Source of the DNA: Acidobacteriota bacterium
GTDB lineage: Bacteria; Acidobacteriota; Terriglobia; Bryobacterales; Bryobacteraceae
Assembly: GCA_025352795.1 (NCBI GenBank)
Contig: JANXSF010000058.1
Coordinates: 1-37,905, forward strand
DNA: 37,905 nucleotides
Reading direction: 5' to 3'
Positions 1 through 6,624 of the stretch are shown one piece after another (the stretch's first letter is position 1; every line of letters begins with the position of its first letter). Below the pieces are notes generated by a model. The model did no database searches and had not been told where the DNA came from. It was given only the letters and a program-made list of their open reading frames with translations. The position numbers and the translations under genes were made by a program.

Positions 1-12
1 CGCCGCAAAAAC

Positions 13-39
13 ACCGCTCCCTCGCGGTCACGGCTCGGT
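13..39. repeat. REP-like repeat, single arm
   Basis: These 27 bases are identical to the reverse complement of the right arm of the long hairpin at 3976-4043, and nearly identical to its left arm. A diverged partial copy lies at 5095-5114. No partner arm is visible here, so this is a solitary arm in the non-coding stretch before the antitoxin gene. Nothing else is recognisable in 1-141. Confidence 0.7.
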
Positions 40-141
40 TGGCGTATCAAAGCGCTCGATTTCCACGCCAATGCGGTAGGTCGGTGGTTGAGAAGAAATG
101 AACCTAATTAACGGCTGCAAATCCGTAGAAGCAGTGTACGC

Positions 142-375
142 TTGACTCATGAAACTAATGCAACGGAAGTTCGTCGACGGCTTCTGTCGCTGTTGGATAG
201 TCTTCCTGAACAAGGAATCCTTATCACCAAACGAGGACAACCGGTAGCACGATTGTTGCCAGTGAAGTTACCGCGCATTGGTCGTTACGTAACTGGCGCT
301 CTGATTGAAGGAAAAGGACCTGCAGGTCCGCTTTGCCCGACTACGGAAAATGCTTACGAACTCCTTTTTGATTGA
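142..375 (+). CDS. Phd/YefM-type antitoxin, orphan, possibly frameshifted start
   Basis: The 77-residue product carries the Phd/YefM signature: NATEVRRRLLSLLD followed by ILITKRGQPVARLLPV. This is the N-terminal DNA-binding/dimer region of type II antitoxins, which repress their own operon and wrap a toxin with their C-terminus. The ORF has only a TTG start at 142. An ATG at 149 is out of frame by one base; adding one base near 155-157 would give the usual MKxNATEV beginning, so a single-base loss may have damaged the start. No toxin (PIN, RelE, Doc) follows: the next gene is an amidohydrolase. The family call is fairly sure; expression and start are not. Confidence 0.6.
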   Translation: MTHETNATEVRRRLLSLLDSLPEQGILITKRGQPVARLLPVKLPRIGRYVTGALIEGKGPAGPLCPTTENAYELLFD

Positions 376-423
376 CATCAATGTGTGCAAACCCGTAGCC
401 GTTCGTGATAGCCTTTCTGCCAA

Positions 424-1347
424 ATGATGGATCGTCGCCGGTTTCTACAAACCTCTGCCGTGGCCGCTAGTCTAGCGTCGCAAGGGCAACTCGAAGCGCA
501 ACCAATGTGGGGTGGGCCTGTCCTTGATATCCACCTGCATTTTCGACCTGGGGCTGATGCCAACTTTGAGCACATGCAAGGCTGTGGTGTGACCAAGGCT
601 GTGCTTCTTACGCGGAGCGTGGATGAGGAGAAAACCAAGGTGGCCATTGCCAGCCATCCGGATAGCTATGTACGCTTTGCTGCTGCGGATGTGACCAAGC
701 CCGAAGGGTTGGTGGCGTTACGCAAATCGATTGCAGGCGGGGCCATTGGTTTTGGTGAAATTAAGTACCATTTGGCGGTGAACAGTGCCGAAATGCAGCG
801 GCTGTATGATCTGGCTGCCGAACTGAATGTTCCCGTGCTGATTCATTTTGCCGATGTCCCGCAGTTTGAAGGTGAGGGCACGTTTACCTCACCCTTCAGT
901 GGATTACCAGCCATGTTGAAAGCCCATCCGAAGACCAAATTTATTGGTCATGCCGATGGATTTTGGGCCAATATTAGTGCCGATTTTGCCAATGACACTC
1001 CATACCCTACGGGCAAAGTGAAGCCGGGCGGACTTACGGATAAGATGCTTTCCGATTATCCGAATTTGTATGGAGACCTTTCTGCAAACTCCGGTCGCAA
1101 TGCTATGACCCGCGATCCGGAGTTCATTCGTGGATTTCTGGCGCGACATCAGAATAAATTAATGTTCGGATGCGATTGCAGTTGTACGGACGGTAAGGGT
1201 AAGAATCAAGGGTCTAAGCAACCGGCGCTGTTGGGCAAGTGCGTGGCTCGGGAAACATTGACGGCGCTGAAGCAGGTGACCACGCCGGAAATTTTCCGCA
1301 AGCTGACCTGGACCAATGGGAATCAGTTGTTAAACATAAAGTCCTGA
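424..1347 (+). CDS. Tat-exported amidohydrolase-family metal hydrolase
   Basis: This is a 307-residue TIM-barrel amidohydrolase (amidohydrolase-2 type). The N-terminus MMDRRRFLQTSAVAAS is a twin-arginine signal, so the enzyme should fold with its metal in the cytoplasm and act in the periplasm. Metal ligands expected of the family are visible: the D-I-H-L-H motif (His37, His39) after strand 1, His141 in VLIHFAD, His176 in FIGHADGFW and Asp251 in MFGCDCSC. Gly- and Asp-rich loops follow each strand. The substrate cannot be deduced; relatives hydrolyse or decarboxylate cyclic and aromatic acids. Two adjacent ATGs (424 and 427) are possible starts and neither has a strong Shine-Dalgarno sequence. 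The unusual CDCSC around the last ligand is worth noting. Confidence 0.8.
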   Translation: MMDRRRFLQTSAVAASLASQGQLEAQPMWGGPVLDIHLHFRPGADANFEHMQGCGVTKAVLLTRSVDEEKTKVAIASHPDSYVRFAAADVTKPEGLVALRKSIAGGAIGFGEIKYHLAVNSAEMQRLYDLAAELNVPVLIHFADVPQFEGEGTFTSPFSGLPAMLKAHPKTKFIGHADGFWANISADFANDTPYPTGKVKPGGLTDKMLSDYPNLYGDLSANSGRNAMTRDPEFIRGFLARHQNKLMFGCDCSCTDGKGKNQGSKQPALLGKCVARETLTALKQVTTPEIFRKLTWTNGNQLLNIKS

Positions 1348-1402
1348 AGTTTGTTTCATTTTCATTGCAACCAGATGCCGTGCATGGTGCATCCTAGTCA
1401 AT

Positions 1403-2182
1403 GTGATACGACGTAACGCAATACGAGTGCTGCTAGTGATTTTTTGCCTCTCCGTTGCCGAAGCCCAATTCAGCACCAAACTGGACGCAGAAACGATTGC
1501 GGCGTTTGACCAATACGTTAACTCAGTTGAACATGGTTTGGCGCGGCCCACTTTCCGCGTGGATGGTTCCAGTGAAGCTCGTAGGCAGGTGTTGAAGGGG
1601 CAGGTTGCCATTCAATCGTTACTTGGAACCAGAGGGAAAAGTATTCCTGGGGGCTTGTTGCACGATTGGGTGGGAACAGTTTTTATTCCCAACCGCACGC
1701 CATCAGAAGTGATTGAACAACTGCGCGATTACGAACATCATTCCAGTCTTTTTCCAGAAGTGGTGCGGGGGCGGATTCTTTCTGCGAATGGAAACAATTT
1801 GAAAGTTTACCTGCGCATTCGTAAAAAAAATGTTCTCACCGTCAATTTAAACACAGAATACGACGTGCAGTTGAAGCAGATGGGCGAAGATCGTATGTTG
1901 TGGTCTCACAGTACGAAGGTGACGGAAATTGACAATGCCGATGGCCCCAATGAACGGGAATTGCCGCTGGGGCAGGACCATGGTTTTCTGTGGCGCATTA
2001 ATGCGTATTGGCTGGCCAGGGCGGTGGATGGTGGTTCGCTGGTGGAATGTCGGTCTGTTTCGCTATCACGCGATGTCCCGTTTGGGCTGGGCACAATTAT
2101 CCGACCATTCATCAAAGATCTACCAAGGCAATCCTTAGACACGCTGTTGACAGCCCTCAAACAAAAACTTAGTAAATCGTAA
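1403..2182 (+). CDS. Secreted START/SRPBCC-like protein
   Basis: The 259-residue product begins with a cleavable signal peptide (hydrophobic LLVIFCLSVAEAQ, likely cut after AEA). From about residue 85 it has the feel of a START/polyketide-cyclase (SRPBCC) fold: WVGTVFIPNRTPSEVIEQLRDYEHHSSLFPEV resembles the start of coenzyme Q-binding/cyclase-like domains, followed by alternating strands and the closing helix PRQSLDTLLTALKQKL. Such domains bind hydrophobic ligands. The start is GTG at 1403, because an ATG two bases earlier runs straight into a stop. The gene sits between the amidohydrolase and a small membrane protein on the same strand; no ligand can be proposed. Confidence 0.6.
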   Translation: MIRRNAIRVLLVIFCLSVAEAQFSTKLDAETIAAFDQYVNSVEHGLARPTFRVDGSSEARRQVLKGQVAIQSLLGTRGKSIPGGLLHDWVGTVFIPNRTPSEVIEQLRDYEHHSSLFPEVVRGRILSANGNNLKVYLRIRKKNVLTVNLNTEYDVQLKQMGEDRMLWSHSTKVTEIDNADGPNERELPLGQDHGFLWRINAYWLARAVDGGSLVECRSVSLSRDVPFGLGTIIRPFIKDLPRQSLDTLLTALKQKLSKS

Positions 2183-2216
2183 TGTAGCCGGATTCGAGCT
2201 ACAATTGGAGGGCTTC

Positions 2217-2564
2217 ATGGCACAGGACGACCTTCCAAAACATATCGCCTGCGCGCTCTGCTACTCAGTTTTCGCACTTTCGGGATTGCTATTTTTGACG
2301 ATGACCCCTTATTCACGAAATCGTGAAATCCGAGTGCATGCTTTGCAATCCATATTTTTGACCACCGCATTTCTTCTGTTGTGGTTCAGTTTGTCCATTG
2401 TCAGCTTCGCCCTTCCTGCCTTTTTCAGTGGATTCATTGGCTTGTTGATGGTGCTGTTTTGGTTTGCGTTTTTGGGTTGCTGGGGGGTGTCTATGGTGAA
2501 GGCCTACAACCGCCAACGGCTGGAATTACCGGTGATCAGCGAATTAGCTCAAAAATTTGCGTAG
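2217..2564 (+). CDS. Small DUF4870-like membrane protein
   Basis: This 115-residue integral membrane protein has three to four hydrophobic segments: LCYSVFALSGLLFLTM, FLTTAFLLLWFSLSIVSFALPAFF and GLLMVLFWFAFLGCWGVSMV. A polar loop NREIRVHALQSI after the first segment and a short cytoplasmic tail match the pattern of DUF4870/Tic20-like proteins, whose role is unknown. I chose the ATG at 2217 because GGAGGG at 2207-2212 is well placed ahead of it; a TTG at 2205 lies upstream of that ribosome site. It is followed after 15 bases by the HEAT-repeat protein, probably in one transcript. Confidence 0.65.
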   Translation: MAQDDLPKHIACALCYSVFALSGLLFLTMTPYSRNREIRVHALQSIFLTTAFLLLWFSLSIVSFALPAFFSGFIGLLMVLFWFAFLGCWGVSMVKAYNRQRLELPVISELAQKFA

Positions 2565-2579
2565 CCTGGAGAACATCTG

Positions 2580-3611
2580 GTGCGTCTAGAAAATTTGCAG
2601 CTAATTTTAATACTGATTCTGGCGGCTTCAAGCCTTGCCCAAGCCCAACCGCGGGTGGGTCTTGTGGAAATCTACGGGGCCAAGAAAGCCACTGCCGAAA
2701 AAATTCGTAAGACCATTGGGCTTTCTCCGGGCGACCCTATTCCAAAATCGAAGACAGACATGGAAGATCAGATAGCCGAAGTTGGCGGCGTTGTGAAGGC
2801 CAGTGTTTCCGCCGTTTGCTGTGAAGAGGGGAAGGCAATTCTCTTTGTGGGAGTTCAGGAACGAGGGGCGGAAGGGTTTGAGTTTCGAGACGAACCGACG
2901 GGCACCGCAGAATTGCCTCCGGAAATTGTATCGGCCTTTTACGACTTTAGACAGGCCATGATGGAAGCGGTGAAAAAAGGTGAAGCTGCCGAAGATATTT
3001 CCAAAGGCCATAGCCTGATGCAGAACTATACGGCGCGTCAGGCACAGGAACGTTTCATCGGATTGGCGGAGTTGCATCCGTCGAAATTGGAAGAGGTCAT
3101 TAAAGAATCAGCCGATCCGGAACAGCGGGCGATTGCCGCGGTGGTGCTGGGCTATTTTCCTAAGAAACGATTGGTGGTGGATACGTTGCAGTTGGCCATG
3201 CGCGATCCTGATGAAGGGGTGCGCAACAACGCTATGCGCAGCTTGACGGCCATTGCAGCGTTAGCGGAAAAAGATCCTGAACAGGAAATTCGCGTGCAGC
3301 CCACCTGGTTCATTGAAATGTTGCGGAGCGTGGTGTGGACAGATCGCAGCAAGGCGTCGTCGGCGCTGGTGAACATGACTGAGAAGCGGGATGCGAAGTT
3401 GCTGGAACGGATTAAGGAACGAGCTGTTCCTGAACTGGTGGAGATGGCCCGTTGGAAATCGCTTCCTCATGCATTGCCTTGTTATATTCTGTTAGGTCGT
3501 GTAGCAGGGATTGATGAACAGCGATTACGTGATGAATGGGGCGCAGGGCAGCGCGAAAAAATAATCAATGAAGTGGCTGATAGCCTTTTAGGCAAGAAAA
3601 AGAAGCCTTAA
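2580..3611 (+). CDS. Secreted HEAT-repeat protein with POTRA-like N-terminus
   Basis: The 343-residue product has a signal peptide (LQLILILILAASSLAQAQ). Next comes a segment (VGLVEIYGAKKATAEKIRKTIGLSPGDPIP) with the hallmarks of a POTRA or FtsQ-type domain: strand, then helix starting K/E-x-I-x-x-x-x-G-L, then G-D-P-I. Residues 160-335 form alpha-alpha repeats of HEAT type (AIAAVVLGYFPKKRLVVDTL, AMRDPDEGVRNNAMRSLTAI). HEAT arrays bind protein partners, so a periplasmic scaffold is the best guess. The start is GTG with GGAG at about 2570. The C-terminus ends in a lysine run (GKKKKP). No transmembrane barrel follows, so it is not BamA. Confidence 0.6.
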   Translation: MRLENLQLILILILAASSLAQAQPRVGLVEIYGAKKATAEKIRKTIGLSPGDPIPKSKTDMEDQIAEVGGVVKASVSAVCCEEGKAILFVGVQERGAEGFEFRDEPTGTAELPPEIVSAFYDFRQAMMEAVKKGEAAEDISKGHSLMQNYTARQAQERFIGLAELHPSKLEEVIKESADPEQRAIAAVVLGYFPKKRLVVDTLQLAMRDPDEGVRNNAMRSLTAIAALAEKDPEQEIRVQPTWFIEMLRSVVWTDRSKASSALVNMTEKRDAKLLERIKERAVPELVEMARWKSLPHALPCYILLGRVAGIDEQRLRDEWGAGQREKIINEVADSLLGKKKKP

Positions 3612-3652
3612 GCTGAATTCCGATGTTCATGTTTTTGGAAGTCGGGAAACTT

Positions 3653-3683
3653 CGCTTGCAAGCGAGTGGGCAGGGAATCGCTT
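3653..3683. repeat. Palindromic intergenic repeat, copy 1
   Basis: A 12-bp perfect palindrome CGCTTGCAAGCG (3653-3664) is followed by AGTGGGCAGGGAATCGCTT. The same arrangement, palindrome then GGGCAGG..GAATCGC, recurs at 3725-3762. The two are diverged copies of one short family. It lies 40 bases after the HEAT-repeat gene. Confidence 0.55.
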
Positions 3684-3724
3684 AATGTCATGTAGTTCTC
3701 CCAGGCACTCGAAGGTGTGAAGAA

Positions 3725-3762
3725 AGTCCGCTAGCGGACTGGGCAGGCGGAATCGCCTGCCC
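3725..3762. repeat. Palindromic intergenic repeat, copy 2
   Basis: The 16-bp perfect palindrome AGTCCGCTAGCGGACT (3725-3740) is followed at once by a second perfect hairpin, GGGCAGGCG-GAAT-CGCCTGCCC (3741-3762). It looks like a more complete relative of the repeat at 3653-3683. Confidence 0.6.
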
Positions 3763-3905
3763 ACAAACGCAACTTCGATTGTTAGAGACGTTTCATTTCA
3801 ATTTCCAAAAGACTATATGACATTGGGTGGAATCACTTGCCACGCACTACATTCACTGACTTTCACTAAACCTGGAGTTGAGTTTGTGGGGCAGGAATTC
3901 AGCCT

Positions 3906-4080
3906 AATGCCGCATAGTGTTCTCTCAATCGGGCGGCTTCAAGTGTTGGAGAGAAGCGTATCAGGCCTTTGAAAGACCGCTCCCTCGCCGTCACGGCTCG
4001 GTAGAACCAGTTCGTTACCGAGCCGTGACCGCGAGGGAGCGGTTGTTTTAACCACTGATGCGGGAAAACTATGCGGCATT
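3906..4080. mobile_element. MITE-like element, 175 bp, with target site duplication
   Basis: The element is bounded by perfect 13-bp terminal inverted repeats: AATGCCGCATAGT at 3906-3918 and ACTATGCGGCATT at 4068-4080, with partial matching continuing inward. It is flanked by a 7-bp direct repeat TCAGCCT at 3899-3905 and 4081-4087, as expected of a transposition target duplication. It has no room for a transposase, so it would be non-autonomous. Its centre is the long hairpin at 3976-4043. The right duplication overlaps the stem of the terminator at 4084-4114. The repeats are read directly; mobility is inferred. Confidence 0.6.
3976..4043. repeat. Long hairpin with two 28-base REP-like arms
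   Basis: The left arm (3976-4003) begins ACCGCTCCCTCGCCGTCACG. The right arm (4016-4043) is its reverse complement with one mismatch. The 12-base loop can fold further (GAAC/GTTC). The arms belong to the same family as 13-39 and 5095-5114. The hairpin sits in the middle of the MITE-like element and is followed by TTGTTTTA, so it could also act as a terminator. Confidence 0.75.
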
Positions 4081-4083
4081 TCA

Positions 4084-4114
4084 GCCTGCCAAGTCCTCCT
4101 GGCGGGCTTTTTTT
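4084..4114 (+). terminator. Rho-independent terminator
   Basis: The stem GCCTGCCA (4084-4091) pairs with TGGCGGGC (4100-4107), with one G-U pair and an 8-base loop. Seven T follow (4108-4114). It would end + strand transcription coming from the 424-3611 gene group and prevent it from entering the convergent phosphodiesterase gene. Confidence 0.7.
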
Positions 4115-4177
4115 ACACCTTCGAGTGCTTGGAAAACTTCCGAAATAATGACCTTAACTCTCAAACGGAATCCAGGC

Positions 4178-5029
4178 TTAACTGTGCAGACCTTTCGATT
4201 TCAAGTAGGCCAGTAGTGCTGCCGGATCGTCGGAAATAATGGCGTCCACTTTGGCGGCAATCATCTTATCCCAATCCTTTGGAGTGTTCACGGTCCAGGG
4301 CACCACTTGCAGCCCCATCTGGTGAGCTTGTTCCACATTTTGCGACGTCACAAGAATCTGATGAGGGCTGATGATATCCGCACCTGATTCTTTCGCGACC
4401 TCAATAAAATCGTGCTTGCCAGGTTCCAGTAAAGCAGAAAGCCCAATTTGCGGGGCCACTTTTTTCATGGCGTGCAGGGTGCGGAAATCGAACGATTGTA
4501 GAATCACACGGTGGCCGATTTCGTGTTTGTGAATCACTTCTAACACCAACTTGACGAACTCTTCGGGACCCGGCGTTAGCTCCGGCCGGTCAGGGAAAAT
4601 TTTAGTCTCTATGTTGAAGTGGAATCTGCCGCGAGTGGAAAGGTCCAGCACTTCATCCAGCGTGGGCACGCGTGTGCCGGGAACCGTGTGTTGCTTGGGG
4701 AAGGCCGAATTGCGCTTTGCGCCGACGTCCCACAGATGCAATTCGTCCAGGGTCATTTCGCGGATGGCTTTGGGGGCCGTTGGTCCTGTGGCAAAGGCCG
4801 GATTCATGCGCGGGTCGTGGGAGACAACCACTACATTGTCCTTGGTCACGGCCATATCCAGTTCCAGGCAGTCCACCCCTTGCTCTATGGCATATTCAAA
4901 AGCAGGGAGCGTATTTTCAGGTCGCATGGCGCGTGCACCGCGATGACCGTGGACCAGGATCTTAGATGCGGCGGACCAAGTGGGTATCATCATGGTGAAA
5001 GGCGTGAGCAGTAGGCTTCTTCTTCGCAT
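4178..5029 (-). CDS. Exported glycerophosphodiester phosphodiesterase
   Basis: This 283-residue GDPD-family TIM barrel hydrolyses glycerophosphodiesters to an alcohol and glycerol 3-phosphate. Catalytic and metal positions are clear: HGHRGARAMRPENT (His29, Arg30, Glu38, Asn39), LELDM (Glu56, Asp58), SHDP (His71, Asp72) and FNIETK (Glu141, Lys143). The C-terminal VVPWTVNTPKDWDKMIAAKVDAIISDDP is the usual closing W-T-V-N motif. The N-terminus MRRRSLLLTPFTMMIPTWSAAS is a signal peptide, perhaps Tat-like, so it should act in the periplasm on deacylated phospholipids. It resembles the UgpQ/GlpQ group, but no glycerol-phosphate transporter is nearby, so I give no symbol. Confidence 0.92.
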   Translation of the reverse strand: MRRRSLLLTPFTMMIPTWSAASKILVHGHRGARAMRPENTLPAFEYAIEQGVDCLELDMAVTKDNVVVVSHDPRMNPAFATGPTAPKAIREMTLDELHLWDVGAKRNSAFPKQHTVPGTRVPTLDEVLDLSTRGRFHFNIETKIFPDRPELTPGPEEFVKLVLEVIHKHEIGHRVILQSFDFRTLHAMKKVAPQIGLSALLEPGKHDFIEVAKESGADIISPHQILVTSQNVEQAHQMGLQVVPWTVNTPKDWDKMIAAKVDAIISDDPAALLAYLKSKGLHS

Positions 5030-5094
5030 TCATTGTTTAGGATACAGGTTGGGAGCGTTGCTCGTATTTCATTACCTTCACCGGTGCCTCAACT

Positions 5095-5114
5095 ACCGCT
5101 CCCTCGCAGTCACG
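5095..5114. repeat. REP-like repeat, partial copy
   Basis: Twenty bases beginning ACCGCTCCCTCGC match the arms at 13-39 and 3976-4043 with one substitution, then diverge. It lies in the 103-base gap between the M28 peptidase (upstream on the minus strand) and the phosphodiesterase. Confidence 0.6.
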
Positions 5115-5132
5115 AGATGTTCCGCGTCGGCT

Positions 5133-6506
5133 TCAATAAACTTCAACCACACGCTTGGGGCGTCCTAGGGGGACGTAGGGTGACACTAGACTTTCATTGC
5201 CCTCTAGATCTACCGCCTTCACCCCGAAGACCCACTCATCAATTGATACATCGGGCACAGTGAATTCGGCCACCTTGCCGACGAAAACTTCGCGTTCCCA
5301 AAATGGTGAGGTGGTTGAGCGCATCACCACCACGTAGCCGGCATGATCCTTATCGGGAGAATGTTTCCACTTCAACACCGCGTCTGAGCGGGCTGTGCCT
5401 CTGGTCAGAAACAGGCGAGTTACTTTGCGACCACCGCGTTCCACTTGTTCGGAAGTCTCTGGGGCCATAGGAGCCCAGGCGAGCGATGCGGCAATGGCTC
5501 CATTCACTTTGGTCACGCGTGTAATATATGCAGGCGATGTGTTGGAGAAGGTATCTGTGGTGGTGTGCTCATTGGCCAAATTTTCTTGTGGCGAAGAAAG
5601 TCGCACGGCGGCAAAGCCTTCCTGCGCGAAGGGAGTGTGATCACCACCGCGGCTGACACGGTCGGAACGGAACACCGTATCCACTTTCATCATGGGCACA
5701 TATCGTTCGCCGATTTCACGAGCATAGCGGGCAAGCGTGCGGCTTGGCGAATCGGAAGGATCGTCGCTGAACACGTTTACCCGACGGTTCTCTATGCGAC
5801 CGCTGCCTGACGCCTCAAAGCCGATAATATCGTTGTTCAGCACGGCTTCAATTTGTTGTTCGGCCTTCTTGGCTTTGGCTGCATACAGGGAACTACCCAA
5901 CAGCCCTTCCTCTTCACCGGCAAAGGCGATGAACACCACTGTTTTATCGAACTCGTATTGACTCATTACGCGAGCCAGTTCCATGACGCAGGCCGTACCG
6001 CTGGCATTGTCTGTGACGCCAGGTTCTGGACCATTGGGATCGCCAGCGGGTGGTGTTTCGCCAGCAGTTGTGCTGTTACCGGTTGGACCGGTAAGCACCA
6101 GCGTATCGTAATGGCCGCTGATGATAATTCGCTGCTCTGGGTGCACTTTTCCAGGAAGCACAGCGACGACGTTATACAGATCCACATCCCGCGGGACTCG
6201 CGAATTGGGTTCAGTGATCTTCTTCAGTTTGTACTGATCGTAACGAACTTCCAGGCGCGAATTGTAACTGCGGAACTGGCTGTAAATCCACTGACGGGCA
6301 GCACCGATGCCACGCACTGGGTCAGTTTGGGAAGAGAGCAGATTGCGGGTGCCGAAGTTTTCCAGTTTCTTCAGAATTTCGACAATGCGTTCTTCTGATA
6401 CGGAAGCAACTATTTTCGATACCTGCGGGTTGAGGAGCTTGTATTGGGCAGTGCAGGGAAAGGCTAGACAAATCAGTACAATTAGCGATAACAAATGCTG
6501 GCTCAT
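5133..6506 (-). CDS. Secreted M28-family zinc metallopeptidase
   Basis: The 457-residue protein has a signal peptide (LLSLIVLICLAFPCTAQ) and an M28 aminopeptidase domain with a two-zinc centre. Ligands follow the family order: SGHYDT (His132), GVTDNASG (Asp166), AFAGEEEGLLGS (catalytic Glu near 198 and ligand Glu near 199), NNDIIG (Asp226) and the final His in GGDHTPF. A short insert rich in T, G and P (TGPTGNSTTAGETPPAGDPN) separates the first two ligands. The C-terminal 100 residues look like a fibronectin III-type domain (SDAVLKWKHSPDKDHAGYVVVMR..VFGVKAVDLEGNESLVS). GGAG four to five bases before the ATG supports this start. It follows the S8 peptidase gene, suggesting a peptide-scavenging neighbourhood. 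Confidence 0.92.
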   Translation of the reverse strand: MSQHLLSLIVLICLAFPCTAQYKLLNPQVSKIVASVSEERIVEILKKLENFGTRNLLSSQTDPVRGIGAARQWIYSQFRSYNSRLEVRYDQYKLKKITEPNSRVPRDVDLYNVVAVLPGKVHPEQRIIISGHYDTLVLTGPTGNSTTAGETPPAGDPNGPEPGVTDNASGTACVMELARVMSQYEFDKTVVFIAFAGEEEGLLGSSLYAAKAKKAEQQIEAVLNNDIIGFEASGSGRIENRRVNVFSDDPSDSPSRTLARYAREIGERYVPMMKVDTVFRSDRVSRGGDHTPFAQEGFAAVRLSSPQENLANEHTTTDTFSNTSPAYITRVTKVNGAIAASLAWAPMAPETSEQVERGGRKVTRLFLTRGTARSDAVLKWKHSPDKDHAGYVVVMRSTTSPFWEREVFVGKVAEFTVPDVSIDEWVFGVKAVDLEGNESLVSPYVPLGRPKRVVEVY

Positions 6507-6566
6507 CAGACTCCTGGGGAAACGAATTCTCCTATGTTATCTGAAATTGAGTAAAGGTTTAAATAC

Positions 6567-6608
6567 GAAACGGCCCGGCTTGTTAATTTAACAAGTCCGG
6601 GCCGTTTC
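6567..6608 (-). terminator. Strong hairpin between S8 and M28 peptidase genes
   Basis: GAAACGGCCCGG-CTTGTTA (6567-6585) pairs with TAACAAG-T-CCGGGCCGTTTC (6589-6608), giving 19 base pairs with one bulged base and a 3-base loop. It lies 16 bases past the S8 peptidase stop on the minus strand. The downstream U-tract is poor (TATTTAAAC), so termination is probable but could be partial, and RNA stabilisation is an alternative. Confidence 0.6.
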
Positions 6609-6624
6609 AGCTTGCGGGGAAAAC

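Larger units (their letters stand above)
3705..4128. repeat. Outer inverted repeat enclosing the intergenic repeat nest
   Basis: GCACTCGAAGGTGT at 3705-3718 is the exact reverse complement of 4115-4128. Flanking bases on both sides match at roughly three positions in four over about 30 bases. Everything between, including the second palindrome, the MITE-like element and the terminator, is thus bracketed. The whole 3612-4177 gap (566 bases) contains no convincing ORF. Confidence 0.55.

Noticed and set aside
28-240. 70-codon open frame on the minus strand at the window start
   Set aside because: It runs antisense to the Phd-like signature and ends in the REP-like repeat; no motif.
2628-3077. 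149-codon open frame opposite the HEAT-repeat gene
   Set aside because: It is rich in Phe, His and Arg, as expected for the antisense of Lys/Glu-rich coding sequence.
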